64,000 nucleotides of DNA from Litomosoides sigmodontis (taxonomy: Eukaryota; Nematoda; Chromadorea; Rhabditida; Onchocercidae). The notes below the pieces were generated by a model that was not told the origin of the DNA, searched no databases, and saw nothing but the letters and a program-made list of their open reading frames with translations. Below are positions 29,546 to 42,691 of this stretch, one piece after another; within the stretch, counting starts at the first letter, position 1; each line of letters begins with the position of its first letter. The position numbers and the translations under genes were made by a program. The DNA is taken from the NCBI GenBank assembly GCA_963070105.1, contig OY718806.1:5353865-5417864 (forward strand), written 5' to 3'.

Positions 29546-31621
29546 ATGGGACGCAGGCCAGGAAGTACGACGAAATCGGGTCGATTTATGAATCCGGCTG
29601 ATCAAGAGCGGAAAAGTATGCGGCAAAAAGAGCTTAAAAGAAATCGAAAACAAAGGACTATGGTTCGTCACGCAATACTGAAAAGCAAAGATATCGATGA
29701 AATTTTAGAAAACTTATCGCGTTTGGATGATCAAGGTGATTAGAAAAATTACTCATTTTTGTAAATTGACTTTTGCTCACTGGTTGTTTCTTCCCAATTT
29801 TCACTTCCATCAGGATATACTTCCGAGACTGGATTGAACGAGATGATTTGTTGGCGTGCTCTTTCAGGAATGTTGAACAGCATAAGTAAGGTACAGGGGT
29901 TCACTTATGGGGGAACAGTGTATTACTAACTCAAACAGTCAGGTAGTAACTGGAGTAGTAATTCCTAACTCGAACAATGCTACTGAAAAGAAATTAACGT
30001 GTACAGTTATTGCCGATCAAAAAATCTCGAAGATCTCAGTTTTACCATTTCAGAATTTGATCTACAAGTAGAGCATCACAGCAAATATGTATTCAACGAG
30101 AAGCGTGTAAAATTTAAGCAGACTTACAATGAAGTAATCAATTTATACAGACAAGAGAGGCGAGAAGATAAAGTAAAGGAGTTGGAACAGAAAATGATGC
30201 ATTACGAAGCAGAAAGGGCTCGAAAAGTACAACAATACAGTGAGTTACTGCTTTGATTTTCATTTCTCTAATAGTGTTTTAAATTCCCAAGAAACTTGGC
30301 ATACTATACCGTCATGCTTCCTTGTAATTTCAGATGCATTACGATTTTCACTGGAAGCTAATCCTGTTGAAATTCCATTGCCAGATGGCAGTTCAATACC
30401 GAATGCAGCAATGACACCTATAACACCTGTTATACCGGTTCAATTTTTGATGCCGCAAGCACGAGCTGGTATTCTGAAAAAGTCACACGTTACACGAGAT
30501 GTAAGCGACCGATCAGAACCACCAGGACCTCCTTGCGGCTTGCCGCCCCTAATCGGTTATGACGATGATGATGATGAAATACCCTCCAAAAGGCGTGTAC
30601 GGTTTGAAGAAGACGTTTCAAACAGCTTTGTAAGGGATAGCATCGAAGCACCTGATGACGACTTCGGGCCTGTTGAAAGTAATATTATTACGCTGACTTT
30701 CTTCTTATTTTCTTATAGGAAGGAAGGGATTGTTTTTATTTAGAAATGCGAGCTGTTTTGTCAAATCTACACGTACTGGTTATGATGCTTTATACATATT
30801 ATTGCCGTATCTCATGGTTTATACATATTATTATTGCAGTTCCTATGGAAGTGTTGCAACATAATCAAATAGCCGATGCCGACAGTGCAAGATCTATACC
30901 CATATTGGCACCTATCATTCCGCAACAACCGTTGCTGCGTGCACCACCGTTACCTCCTAACATGTTGCCACCTCCTCCCCGTCTTCCCCTTCGTGTTCCT
31001 CCTCCCCCTCCACATTTTCGTACGTATTGTTTGATATTTCTTTTTAGGAAAAACAAACCGAAAGTTTTGTAAAACTGTTTTTAAAAGCTGATTGTTCTTC
31101 ATAACAGTATAATGTGATCCCTTGAAATAAATATTTTTCAATGCTATAGGAATGCCAATATCGTTTATGCGTCCACCGGGAGCTAGTTCTGTGATATCAG
31201 CGGAGCCAATAGTTCGACGAACAGGAGTCCCAATGAAAGATAACGGGGAAGCTACAATTTCAGCGGAGCCAAAACTGAGAGATTTGACAAAAGAAGTTAC
31301 AAAATTCGTACCAACAGCACTTCGAGTTAATCGAAGCAAGTATCAACCAAAAAGGACCATTAGCAAGTACGTCTTCATAACCATTTGCTTCTGAATTTAC
31401 GACTTCGGATGAAATTGTATAATTTTGAGAATTTTTGTTTTATCAGCTGTTTTAGAACGCTTAATGAATACCTTTAGTTTGGCCAGCAGACCAAGTGTAA
31501 ATCTTTTAATTTCAGATTCAATATGATGGGAATACAGATCGAATCAGCACAGAGGAAAGAGGCGAAAGATACAGATGAAGCCTATGCTGATTTTATGAGT
31601 GAAATTTCTTCTCTTTTGTAA
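29546..31621 (+). CDS. WBP11: WBP11 homolog (WW-domain-binding, spliceosome-associated protein)
   Basis: WBP11/SIPP1 is a nuclear pre-mRNA splicing protein that binds WW domains through proline-rich stretches and regulates protein phosphatase 1. The start MGRRPGSTTKSGRFMNP closely matches the family N-terminus, followed by a basic coiled region, EIPLPDGS, and LPPNMLPPPPRLPLRVPPPPP. The end AEPKLRDLTKEVTKFVPTAL plus DEAYADFMSEISSLL matches the conserved C-terminus. Exons 29546-29735, 30054-30239, 30334-30678, 30840-31019, 31150-31366 and 31516-31621 close in phase to 407 aa, well short of the roughly 640 aa vertebrate protein, mainly through fewer proline repeats and a smaller acidic region. 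A VRFEED sequence near residue 213 is a candidate PP1 docking motif equivalent to the vertebrate VRF site. The start was chosen over an in-frame ATG at 29498 because an acceptor lies between them. Confidence 0.95.
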
Positions 31622-33806
31622 TTTTACATCATGTGAGCTTTTGTTTTTTTTGACAAAGATGTATGTCGGTTTAATTTCCATTATTAATAGAAATAAATTG
31701 CATAATTGAGCAGGAGGCAATCATTTTGGTAGTAAGGAGATTATTCCAGGTTAAGTGCTGAAAATATATCAAATGATAAAATGTTGTGATGTTTCAAATT
31801 TTAAGTGTGACTTGCTTCATTGTGTTAAATATAAATAGTTATGATTTCATAAAACAGTGGCACAGTTACTCAAATTTATGTAGTGCATCAAACCAGATTT
31901 TTCCTTTTAAAATTGGATGGAGAGCAGTGGTTAGGTTTACACGTTTATTAGTTTTTTTTTTTTTTCAATGTTTATTATAAAGACGGAGTGAAACAAGGGA
32001 TTCGCATTGAGCATCTTAAGCTAGAGTCATGAATTTGTCATTGTCATATGGCGATCGAGAAAGCAAAGCATTGATGAGTTGTGGATTTGAATGAATTAGT
32101 AGGCTGCTGGTGAAATGCACCAGTTGTGCACGCTTCAATAATTGCACCATCGGAGGTTTGGCAACATCAATTTGATCATTGGGGATGGGGACTATCATTA
32201 GGGCTTATTTGATTAGTCTGGATGAGTTCTCATTCAATGCTTTCTGGTGTTAGAAGCTATAAATAAGGGATACCCAGTGGCAAGCAGGAAAGCCAGAAGT
32301 CTTTCGTGGCGAAGAGGACAGAGACCCAGATTGAGATGTCGACTTTTGGCTTGAAGGATGCATTTTCAATGGACATTAGATTAGCTATAAGAAGTGCGGA
32401 CGGAAAATATGGTTGTTGGCAGAAGAGGAGCAATGGTTAACTTCAACGGATGTTGCCGTTACTTGTGGATATGGCCAATGTCATTTTGTTGTAGTCAGAA
32501 TTGTTTCGTTCTACTTTTCTTTCTAATGAAAGTATAAGAGCCGTGGATCTATGACCACAAAGTGTTAAGAATTTGAGATCGTCCTGTACTGCGTAATAAT
32601 AACTGGCAATACGTAATGACTTCTAAGAGATTAAATTTATGTTTATTACATTATTCGATTCGTTGCTCAAGGAGTTTGTGAACCATCGTGAAAATGAATC
32701 AAATGATAACGGTTTTACCTTGTGTACCATCGACGTCAGCGATTTAGCTTTGCTAAGTCTGTATATTTTTTAAAATATATAACAAAGCAATGTGTACATA
32801 CTTTTCCTATTCTATGCATCGAAAACTTGAGCAGTCGAGGAAGATCCTTGTTTGAAAACTGAATTATAAAATACATATAGAGCGGATAACTAAATGTGGA
32901 AAAATAATTAAGAAGCAACTGCTATCATTTGCAAACACTTCTATTGTAGAATACCTACAACTTTTTTTAAAAGCTAAAATACGGATGGTTCGTGAAGTTT
33001 CATTATAATTGTGTACTGTGATTTTTAGCTTTACCGTTGTGTAGTTTTAGTCCTTAATTCTCAGAGATACATCAGGCTTTGTATATGGATGAAATACATG
33101 TTCATTTCGATATTTGAGAAAAACTTGTCATTTAATTGTATAAACAGACGATCCATCTTTTATGAAAATGTTTTGCTTGTTTGCTAAAGCTATTAGAGCT
33201 ATTGGGAATGTTTGGAAGTTAAACACATAAGACATATAACAGTGAATATCATTTTGTTCAATCCATGCGCTAAATTTTTTTCAGTAATTGCAGCTGAAGG
33301 ATACTGCATTACAAATTCCATAAATGGTTCTTATTTTAAGGCACAATAACTTTAATGTAATGATAGGACCATTGCTTATCATCTTCTCTTCATTCCCCTT
33401 TCAAAAATCTGTTACTATACCAATTAGATAATCTTGGTAGAAATAATATTGACGCTGAATTGGTTTTTTTATGCCTATACAAAATTGTTTTGGATTTTTT
33501 TAAAACGAAAATTCTGGTGAAGAAATAAATGGTATGTTTGAAGTCAGAACCAATTTATGCAAGTTGAAATTTAAATATAGAGTATTGTTTTCTCCTTTTT
33601 TTTCAATATTTTTTACATGGCTGTGGAGGAGAATTTTTATGTTCGATGCAATTCGATGATATGTATTTGTGTAACAGACATGCATGTGTTGTATGTAATA
33701 GTAAAAGTTGAATTTTTCCGGAGCTGCAAATCAAAAATATCTACGACCGAAGACGTGATAAGTAATTAATAATTGGCATTGATGGCGACAGTGAATCATT
33801 GATGAT
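31622..33806. other. Spacer between WBP11 and the LRR-Ig-FN3 gene
   Basis: About 2.2 kb, AT-rich; apart from the WBP11 3' UTR I see no coding segment, RNA gene or notable repeat. It should contain the promoter of the downstream gene. Confidence 0.5.
31692..31697 (+). terminator. Candidate polyadenylation signal of WBP11
   Basis: AATAAA lies about 70 bases downstream of the WBP11 stop codon, a normal nematode 3' UTR length. No other gene is nearby to claim it. Confidence 0.5.
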
Positions 33807-36800
33807 ATGGAATCAAAATTTGAGGCAAATATTGGAATTGCCGTTTTGATAATACTTGTTTCTTCAGTACATGGATTCGTGCACTCAGTAATGTATCTTG
33901 AAATGGGCGATGTGGCTTGTCCACAGAACTGCAACTGCACAGGTGGACTTGAAAGTTTTAGATTATACAAAACCAAATTCTTGTTGTTGAAGTTTCCATG
34001 TGTTTCTCTATTTAGCTGAATTTACGTAGAAAGTGCATAAACTGTAGTTGAAAATTTTGCTTCGAAAAAAGAACTCATTTGTGCCCTTCCATGGCTTAAC
34101 TCAAGAGGGAATAGTACTTTAGTTGGAAGTAATCACAAAACTTTCTTCCGCCTTTTTCAGCAAATTGAAATTATAGAACTGAGAGATGCATTACACTAGT
34201 GGTTAAATATTTCTTCTTGTGAAGTTTTGGAGAGGAAACTATCTCTTCGTATATCAAACCTTAAAATCTAGGATGGACTTCAACAGTTTGCTCAGGCGTC
34301 GGAAAACCGGATGAACTCTTCACACAGCTCAAAGGACAACAACTAACCCTTTTAAATTTATCTCTTACAAAAAGCAGCATTTCTGATTTGACTCATTTTC
34401 CAACGATGAAACGTTTGAAGTAAGTAGTTATAGGATCAAAATGATCCTTTATCATTTCAAGTAATATGTGACCTTTGCAACTGCTCATTTTAATCTCCAT
34501 ATTCTTCATCCGCTTTAATTATAGCTTTTTGGACCTATCAAATAATTGTATTTCAATATTTAACATACCGCCAGGCAACAGTTTTCCAAGTCTTAGGCAA
34601 CTGATCGTCAGACACAATCATTTCACAGTAAGTAATTAAGTAACTCTTGCTGGACAACACTTCCATGTTTGTGTTTGACGCTCTTATTGATTCATGTAAT
34701 TTGCTTGTTTTGGAAGAAACATTTCCCGCCAAATTTACTTTGCAAATAATAAAAATCTTACATTACGATCAATATGTGCAGGTGATAGAACGTGACGCGT
34801 TCACAATGTTTCCAGCCATGGAATTACTTGATTTAAGTTTCAACTTTATCGGTAAAGTTGACTGGGAAGCATTCCGCCTATATCGGCTCAAGCAGCTTAT
34901 TATTGCAAATAACAATCTTACTGTACGTTTTATATGAATATTATGAACAAATAAAGTGAAGGTTTTTCGTTCACTTTTCAAGCGACTCACTTACAGATTG
35001 CAAAGTTTAAATAGATGTTAATGTTTGCAGAGCATAAATGAGCATATGCTGCGATTCATGCCAAGCTTACACTATCTTGATCTCAGCCATAATAATTTGC
35101 AACTTATAAAAAGCAGCTATTTTTTCTTCGCACAAAGGTTACTTCCGCGATATTTATTTTTATACGTTTTAATGTATCTTTCCTTTTGCAAACATATCTT
35201 CCGGGAAATATCTTCGTTGCTGTTGCTGTTTTTTGGAACTTTTCCAAATTTTTGTTGTAATTTTAATGGAATGAATTTTGTCCCCATTGAGGCATAATTT
35301 TCTATATCATTAATAAATTCAGATTAAAAGAAATGAATTTATCACACAACAAAATCAAAACATTCATCTACGATTCATTTTCTTCATTGTACCAGGTATG
35401 CCTTTTTTTTAGAACCTTTCTTGCATCTAAATACTTTGGCCAAATACCAATAGCTTTGATTCAAACGAATCATTTCAATTTCAATCTAAATGAGGTTATT
35501 AAAGCACAAAAAATAAGTTGAAATATGATTCATCAGCAGTGCAAGTTAGGAGTATTATTAAAAGCAAAGTTTCAACTGACAGTTTCATATGTCGTGGCAA
35601 TGCCTTTATAGATCAGAATCAAACGTAACTTATATGAATTTGTAGTTGGAAGTGCTTGATTTGTCACACAATAACATGGAAATAATCCCGAGTACTGATC
35701 TCAGACAACTGGTCAGTTTACGGATCCTTAGAATGGGCGCTAATCGCTTTAAACGAATTGTAAATTCTGAACTTAGACATCCTATGCTACATGTAAGTCT
35801 TATATACAAAGACATTTTATTACGTAGTCAATTTATTTTTGCATGTAAATGCAGCAAATATTCTTGAAAATCCAATAAATGTTTCAGTCACTGTATGACT
35901 GCTTTATCGGAATTTCATTCAGCATAAAATAAGGAAAAACAAACAAAGTAAACGGATCGACTAAAATGTATTTATTGTGTTAGTTTCAAGATGGTTTGAT
36001 TTTAAGATGAAAACTTATTGTGCAAGCTCTTTGCATATGCACATGTAAGCAATACAACTTCATTCATAACTTATAAATACATTTGGTTATTGCAGGAGAT
36101 TGATCTGTCTTACAGTCTTGAGCTACGTGTTTTGGAGCAATTTGCATTTTCCCAAATACCAAATTTGCATACTATCAATCTAAGCTACTCCAAATCACTC
36201 ACTTATCTATCACCACGTGCTTTTATCAAGAATACTATGCTTTATAGGTTTTTTTTTCTATTGTTTCTTTTCTTTTTTACTGTTATCGATTTTGATTTAC
36301 CTCATGCGACATAACTGTTTTATCTTATACTTTCAAAGTCATAATTTTAGCGTGGACTTTTCACACTGTGCGTTAGAGGTCCTGCCGGACCAACTGCTAT
36401 CCTTTGTGTCACAAGGCTTTTTTGACCATAATCCTCTGCACTGCGGCTGTGTCGTTAAGTCTGTTGCAAAATATATATCCCATCTTCGTAATTTAGAACA
36501 AACTACTTGCTCGTCTGCGAAAGGAGTTTTAAGAAGGTTTCTGATAACATTCCCTGTATATGTTGATATAGTTAAATGAAGATCAACTTAAATATCATTT
36601 TAAAATGAATCAGATGCAATCAAACGTTGCGCTAAAGAAATAAAATTTATTTAAACATTTAATCATTCCTTACACGTTGTAGTATAGCAACTCATGCAAC
36701 TTGGGCGTCTGAAGAATGTCGTCCAGAACCTGTATTACCGTTTGGTGAATCGGTGGAAGCTACAATCGGAGAACAGTGCTCTATTTATTGCGCATCACGG

Positions 36801-38688
36801 CAGCCATCAGATATCTTGTTGTGGAGACTTCCGAATCGAACCGATATTTCAACTGAAAATTATTTTCCAAGCGTTCGTAACATTGATAATCGTCATTTAA
36901 CAAAATGCTGCTCAATTTAATTTTACCTTCGTATGAACTTGCTATTCCACCTTTCCTTCGACTTATCGCTGACATTGGCCTGTTGAATTTTTTTTTGCAG
37001 CCAACAGAAGAAATGAATTCAGACCATACCTTCCATTCCCATTACCTTTCTACACATCGCCAATTTAATTTCCATCGCAAGACGACAAATGCACTACTTT
37101 CACGTGTATGGGCAACAAACGAACAAATTTGGTTATTAATTCAAATAAAAAATTGTTTGTAAATTTTACCTTTAGAAGGGAATGAAAAGAAAATGCTCGG
37201 ATACAATTTTAACCGAGATCTATCTTAGTCACTCAAATTTTAAGCGAATAGCAACATGCTATTACAGCTTTCTTTGAAATACTGAATAGTTCAACGGTAT
37301 AGCAGTAAATTTATTTATAGCGTTTACTAAATATAAGCCAGTCAGGTTAGATGTTGTGTTGGCAGAAGATGAAGGCGAATATCGCTGTGCAGTCAAGCGA
37401 GAACAACATTTTGTTTACCGAACTATTCGCTTAAAAGTTAGGAAGCCTGCTGTCACTCTTTATGTTCTCGAAGTGAGAATTTTTAAGCTCGTCAAAACGC
37501 TATTAAATTCATTGCGGACGTGACTGTCGCTGAATATCGCACTCTCAGTCCTTTCTTGTAATACCTGTAAGCTCTGGGAAAGTGGAAAAAGTGACAAATT
37601 TTTTGTACATTAACCAAGTTGGTGCATTTTATTTTGCTTAACTCTATTCCATAAAGATTTCAATTTCATGAACAAGGATAAAGTCATCAGATACCGGTGA
37701 AATTGCTTTTTTTTCTGGACACTAACGCAAACAAAAAGTGCAGCACGATTCAATTATTTGAAATACCATCAGTTCCAGGTTGGCTCACATTATGTTACTG
37801 TGTCATGGAATGCATCATTACCTGTGCACTCGAAAGATCGTGTTCACTTTTTCCTTGTTGTACGTGATGAATACGGAATGAAGAGCAGGACAGTTGAACT
37901 GTCGCTGTACAATCCATGGCATACTTATAATATCATGAAGTTGAAAGCTGCAAAAGTAAATTCTATTTCTTAACTTTTTTTTTGCTGTTTCCATTTTGCA
38001 AAACTTAAAAGATTGATTTAACATTAATGTAACAATTCACTGATTGATATGTTCTGTTGAATATGACATTGAAAGAATGGCTTTTGAACTACCTTACACT
38101 TTCCCAACAATAATTTGCAGAATTATACGTTTTGCTTGTGTTATGCATTCGTGAGTAGTATGGAGGAAAGTATTCTTGACAAACCGATTTATGAGACGTG
38201 CTTGCAGCAGCGTACTGCTCCCAACTTATCATTTACAGAATCTATCAGCCTATCTAGTTTATTAATAACCATTATTATTATGTCACTTTTCTTTTTATTA
38301 GTTTTCTTCCGAGCTCTATACGCACGCTTCCATATATGGCAGTTTCAAAAACGGAAGTTCGGGTTTTTTCATTTATAAAATTAATTTCCAAAAGTTATGC
38401 TTCAAATTTAAAAAGGAGGCTGTCAGGGTTCAAAAATTATTACAACTGAGTTCAGTACTAGCTTTTGCTTTTCTTCGGGTAATACGTTTTTTAAAAGAAT
38501 CAAACTGCATATGAATTACATGTAACAGTATGGAGGGCATTATACCTGCGACAGAGAGTAATTATATGTTTTTCAGGTCAAGAATGAATCAGAGTATCAG
38601 TGTAGAAATTCTCATGTCATCTACACCAAGTAGCGTTGACACGTTTGCCGGTATTTATGAAACTCAGTTGGAGGTTAGCAATAAATAA
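33807..38688 (+). CDS. LRR-Ig-FN3 single-pass membrane protein (LRFN/IGLR-like)
   Basis: Predicted cell-surface recognition or adhesion protein. Order: signal peptide (IAVLIILVSSVHGF), LRRNT (CPQNCNCTGW), about ten leucine-rich repeats such as LDLSNNCISIF, LDLSFNFIGKV, LDLSHNNLQLI and MNLSHNKIKTF, LRRCT (NPLHCGCVVK...), an Ig-like domain (EQCSIYCAS to AEDEGEYRCAVKRE), an FN3-like domain (HYVTVSWNASLP to NYTFCLCYA), and a transmembrane segment at about residues 619-639. Exons 33807-33942, 34272-34419, 34525-34627, 34782-34922, 35031-35137, 35323-35395, 35646-35792, 36096-36247, 36339-36536, 36683-36876, 37321-37472, 37779-37955, then either 38121-38378 (661 aa, short tail) or 38121-38341 plus 38577-38688 (686 aa). 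All phases close. The architecture matches vertebrate LRFN/SALM and nematode IGLR proteins; I cannot say which ortholog. Confidence 0.88.
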
Positions 38689-40488
38689 GAATTTTCCCTC
38701 ACTCATTTTTCTTAAAACCGCACGACACGATATGCTAAACCTACAGCACATCCTCATCACTAAGCAGTAGACATTGGATCGTTGGAAAAGCAGCCGACAT
38801 GTAACAAGAAGCTTTTGTTCTGTTTGAAATTTCGACGATCACGTCGCGTCTAATAAATACGAACTGCTTTGCAAATTATCGGTGGTAAATATATTCCAAA
38901 CTAGTGTTGTAATGAATATCAATTATCTTCACAAAGGATTAATTGCAGTCAAACATCGGCCAGTGTATTTCATTAGATCAGTGCTCAGTGGCAAATGTCA
39001 ATTGAAAGTTCGTTAATGACTTTTGGTATTCATTTAAGCCTTCCGATGGAAGGTCGAGCTCTACAAAAAATTCATGGATCAATGTAGCAGAAATGCTGTA
39101 GTAGAACAGTGAAAGTAAGCACTAATTAATCATTTCTGATAGTCGATTTTATATAATTATGTGCTCAAGTCAAATAATTGGAATTCAACTTGAAAACTAC
39201 ATTGGAATAAAATTTCAATGAATACAATTTTCTGTGCAAAATGAACGCAGCGTGTAAAATTTAACAGCCGAACAAGGAAAGAACTTTGCGATTTTTGAAT
39301 TCCAGAGGCTTAGTTAAAATATTTTCTAATGCACGAAATATTTATTCACTCCCGTGCCACTTCACAAAGTTCTTCACAAAGTCTACTTCAGCACTGAAAA
39401 TTAATGGTGACATGTTGACGAGTTAAAAAGCTTTAATTTCTTGTGACGGCTTATGAAAAAGAATAATGAACTGGCGGCTGTTTCCAATAATCTTTATCAA
39501 AAAGATTTTGTGAACTCTAAAATCAAGCCTGCCTTCCAATTCTATCAAATCAAATTAAGGAACTACAGACAGGACTAATTTTATTAGGTTGCTCGAAACC
39601 ATTTCTCTAGGGTTCTTAGCTATAAAGTAAGCTTGAACATATCTAAGTCTTAAAAAATACAAGTGCCAAAATAGAGAAAGTGACTGGCAACGACAATATA
39701 AAGTTACATTCACGCATCCAACAATACAAAACTGGTAGACAAAGAAATGTTTAATAAAAAATTGAAGGCAAAATCGAAATATTCTCCTTCCGTCCAACAC
39801 TTATTGAGGAGTTAAAAAGGAATAATTTTGTGAAATTTCTTTTGCTCATCATCATTTGCTGGTCTTTCGTGTGATATTGCTAATCGTCAATTTGCCTCAT
39901 TCAACGAGAATTTGCTCATCGCATTCCCCAAACTGTATAGAAGTTTGGGAAAAACTTCAGATGCGGTGGTGATTGTATTTTCGACCACAAATGCTCTTGA
40001 CACCAGTCCTGCATTATTTAATTTAACTCTGAGTTGGGTTAGTTTACAGGTGCAATAAATCCTGACATATTCAAACAAAAACTCAATTCCATGATTTTTC
40101 CAAAAATAATTTGCAAATAAATTGGAAATAAAATGAATCGTCTTGCAGTGAAACTAAAATTGGTTATTTTCTGTCTATTCAGTTGAAGTTAGCAAACGAT
40201 TTCATGGGTATCATTTTCATCATAAATTTTAGCTAACACAGACTTATATTTAGTATTTGCTTTTCAGCTTTCGCATCCGAAGAAGGAAAAGCAGTAACAA
40301 AGCATGATTTGTGCTATTTTATTGTAAATAATAAGGTATAAGAAAAGTTCAAAACACTTTCAATAGAGAAAGTTTCAATTAGCACGTCACAACAAATGAT
40401 CTGTTTTTTGGAATGGTACTCTACCACTTCTGTGAAAAATTCCTCGTTGAAATTGAATGAAAATAAATAGGCAAACAAACAAATACGG

Positions 40489-40523
<35 letters not shown>

Positions 40524-42691
40524 AATGATGGATAATGAAGATAAAGTGCGTAAATTTGTGCTGTGGAACGGCTGCTTAAAAAGAAATATTTTCTCTGCAA
40601 AGCCACATTTTTCAACATAAATTTTACTTTCAATAATTCACACGGCAGTGGAAGCGAGTAATGACGAAGCACAAAAAATTAAAAACTAATGAAAATTTTC
40701 TTAAATGTGAATAAAAACGATATATGCGGTTCAAAATAATCACTTAAGCAATGATAAAGCTGATAAATTCAAATACACTGCTATCCTCAATATATCATCA
40801 TGAAAGCAAAATTCCGTAGTTTCACCAGTGCAAAGGATACATCATTTAAAGGACGCAATATCTCACATTATATATAAACCTTGTTTTCATGCTCAGATTT
40901 CTTCATCTAGAAATAGAATCTAGTAATTGACGAGCGAACAAATGTACTGATTAAGTGACATACTGCGTAAATCGCTCGCATCTGAACATATCTATAGCTG
41001 CTCTGTAGTACATATTTTCGAAAATTATAGCATTGTATCTCTTACTAACTTTTTTAATGTCAACTTTCACTATCATTTTTCAAAAATGATTCGCATTATT
41101 TAGTAAAATTTTTCAGCCAACTTTGTACATTATTAACAAGTTGTTTGATGATTATCACAAAAAAAAGACGATTGCAAAAGATTTGGAAAACAAAGTTGGA
41201 ATTTAATTTCCATGTTCTACAATAAATTACATGTTAAAGATGACGATATGTGGAATAGCTTACGCTGTAAAATCAACCTGAGAGGGAACTGAATTTCAGT
41301 AGAATTTTCGACTAAACGATATCCCCCTCTGCAGTAGGATTATACAAGCTTGCAAAAAGATATATTTGGAGATAAAAAAATTTACTTTGAAAAAAATAAA
41401 AATGTGTTGATTCGTATTACAGCATTTTTGTTCGATCACTACATTCATTCGTCCTTCCAGTGCATGCGGTGTTGTCGATATTGACGATCAGAATATACAA
41501 GCTTGTCCTGTATTTGTTTGCGCCGGTCTTATGTTGTAGATGTGGGCGCGTTGCACATTATTAGTACCAATACTTCAAATAAATAAGTGAGCAAAAAGAA
41601 ATGATAAATGTGTCTGGGTTCGCCCTACTGCTCTAATTTGCAGTTTAAGCAGTTACACTACCTAGCATAGCAACACTCACCGTAATCTCCAGTTTCCATT
41701 TAAGTGCTATCCAGAAGTTCTAAAGAAAAAATAATATTTTAACCAGTTATATTAAATGAGCCAAAAGAAAAAACAAGAGATACATTAGCTCAATAATATG
41801 GAAAGTGTGAATCGATAAAAATGCTCTCATTTATTATGCTGAAAGTATTCATCACAGAGCAAGTTGAGTGCTAATGAAAATATCTTACTAATGGAAAGAT
41901 ATGTTTGCAATTTCCGATTACTTGTTCTCAATAGGAAATCATTCATAATACAATTAAATAACAAAAAAATAAAACCTTGGAGGAATATAAACTATTACTC
42001 CTGTAATATACAAGCTACGTAAAAATGTAAGTTAGGCAAGTCATGATTGGTAAAAAGTAGGTGTCATCGTTGCCCACTTCAAATTAACAAATTTTAGAAT
42101 AAAAGCAATACCACGTTTAGCATACTATCATCACTTTTTATTTCCTCAAGTATCATTGTGAATGGAACACAAGAATCTAGCAGGAGAACTTGTTGAAGCC
42201 AACAATTCAATTTGCTATAACCAAAATTTACAGATGATAGAGATATCCGAATGTTTTTTCCTAGAAGACGGTATTAGTAAATTTTTTAAGAACTTCAACT
42301 GTAAAAAGCTCGCTGCTTATCAAAGACTATAAATTTAAAAATAACTCTTAGTACCAAACAAAATTTAACCAGTTATCTTTTCCAATTTATTTGAAGATTT
42401 TCAAAGAAATGTAGCAAAATTACGACAAACGTTGGAATCGATCACCGAAAGGTTGAAAAAATAAATCTAATAAATCTTCATAATTTAAGGTAGACTATCC
42501 AAAATCCTTTCCCTCTCCTTGAAAGGTTTATATTTCAACTTCATAACTTTGTTTTGCTGATTTTCTTTTGCTGCGAAAATTAAAAGAAATTTCAAAAAAT
42601 TGTAAAAACTTTTGCTGAATAAAAAATAGGATAAACAAGTGGAACACGAAAAATAATGGAAAGAAAAGTGTACACTTTAATGCTTAATATT
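38689..42691. other. Spacer between the LRR gene and Tyr-rich gene A
   Basis: About 4 kb of AT-rich sequence with the two convergent 3' ends. It contains a (GA)n array at 40491-40519. A 45-base minus-strand exon-like segment near 41683-41728 (CTTTAG...GTGAGT) has no identifiable partner. Nothing else supportable. Confidence 0.5.
40491..40519. repeat. (GA)n microsatellite
   Basis: About 14 GA units in intergenic DNA; the serine/leucine-rich frame on the minus strand is a translation of this array. Confidence 0.9.

Noticed and set aside
36905..37162. 85-codon plus-strand frame inside the LRR-Ig-FN3 gene
   Set aside because: It lies in the intron 36877-37320; the flanking exons join in phase across it and complete the Ig domain.
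41683..41728. Minus-strand mini-exon AACTTCTGG...ATTACG flanked by CTTTAG and GTGAGT
   Set aside because: It is phase-compatible with Tyr-rich gene A but its residues (NFWIALKWKLEIT) are unlike the family and no further exon follows; the nearer exon at 42715-42692 is preferred.
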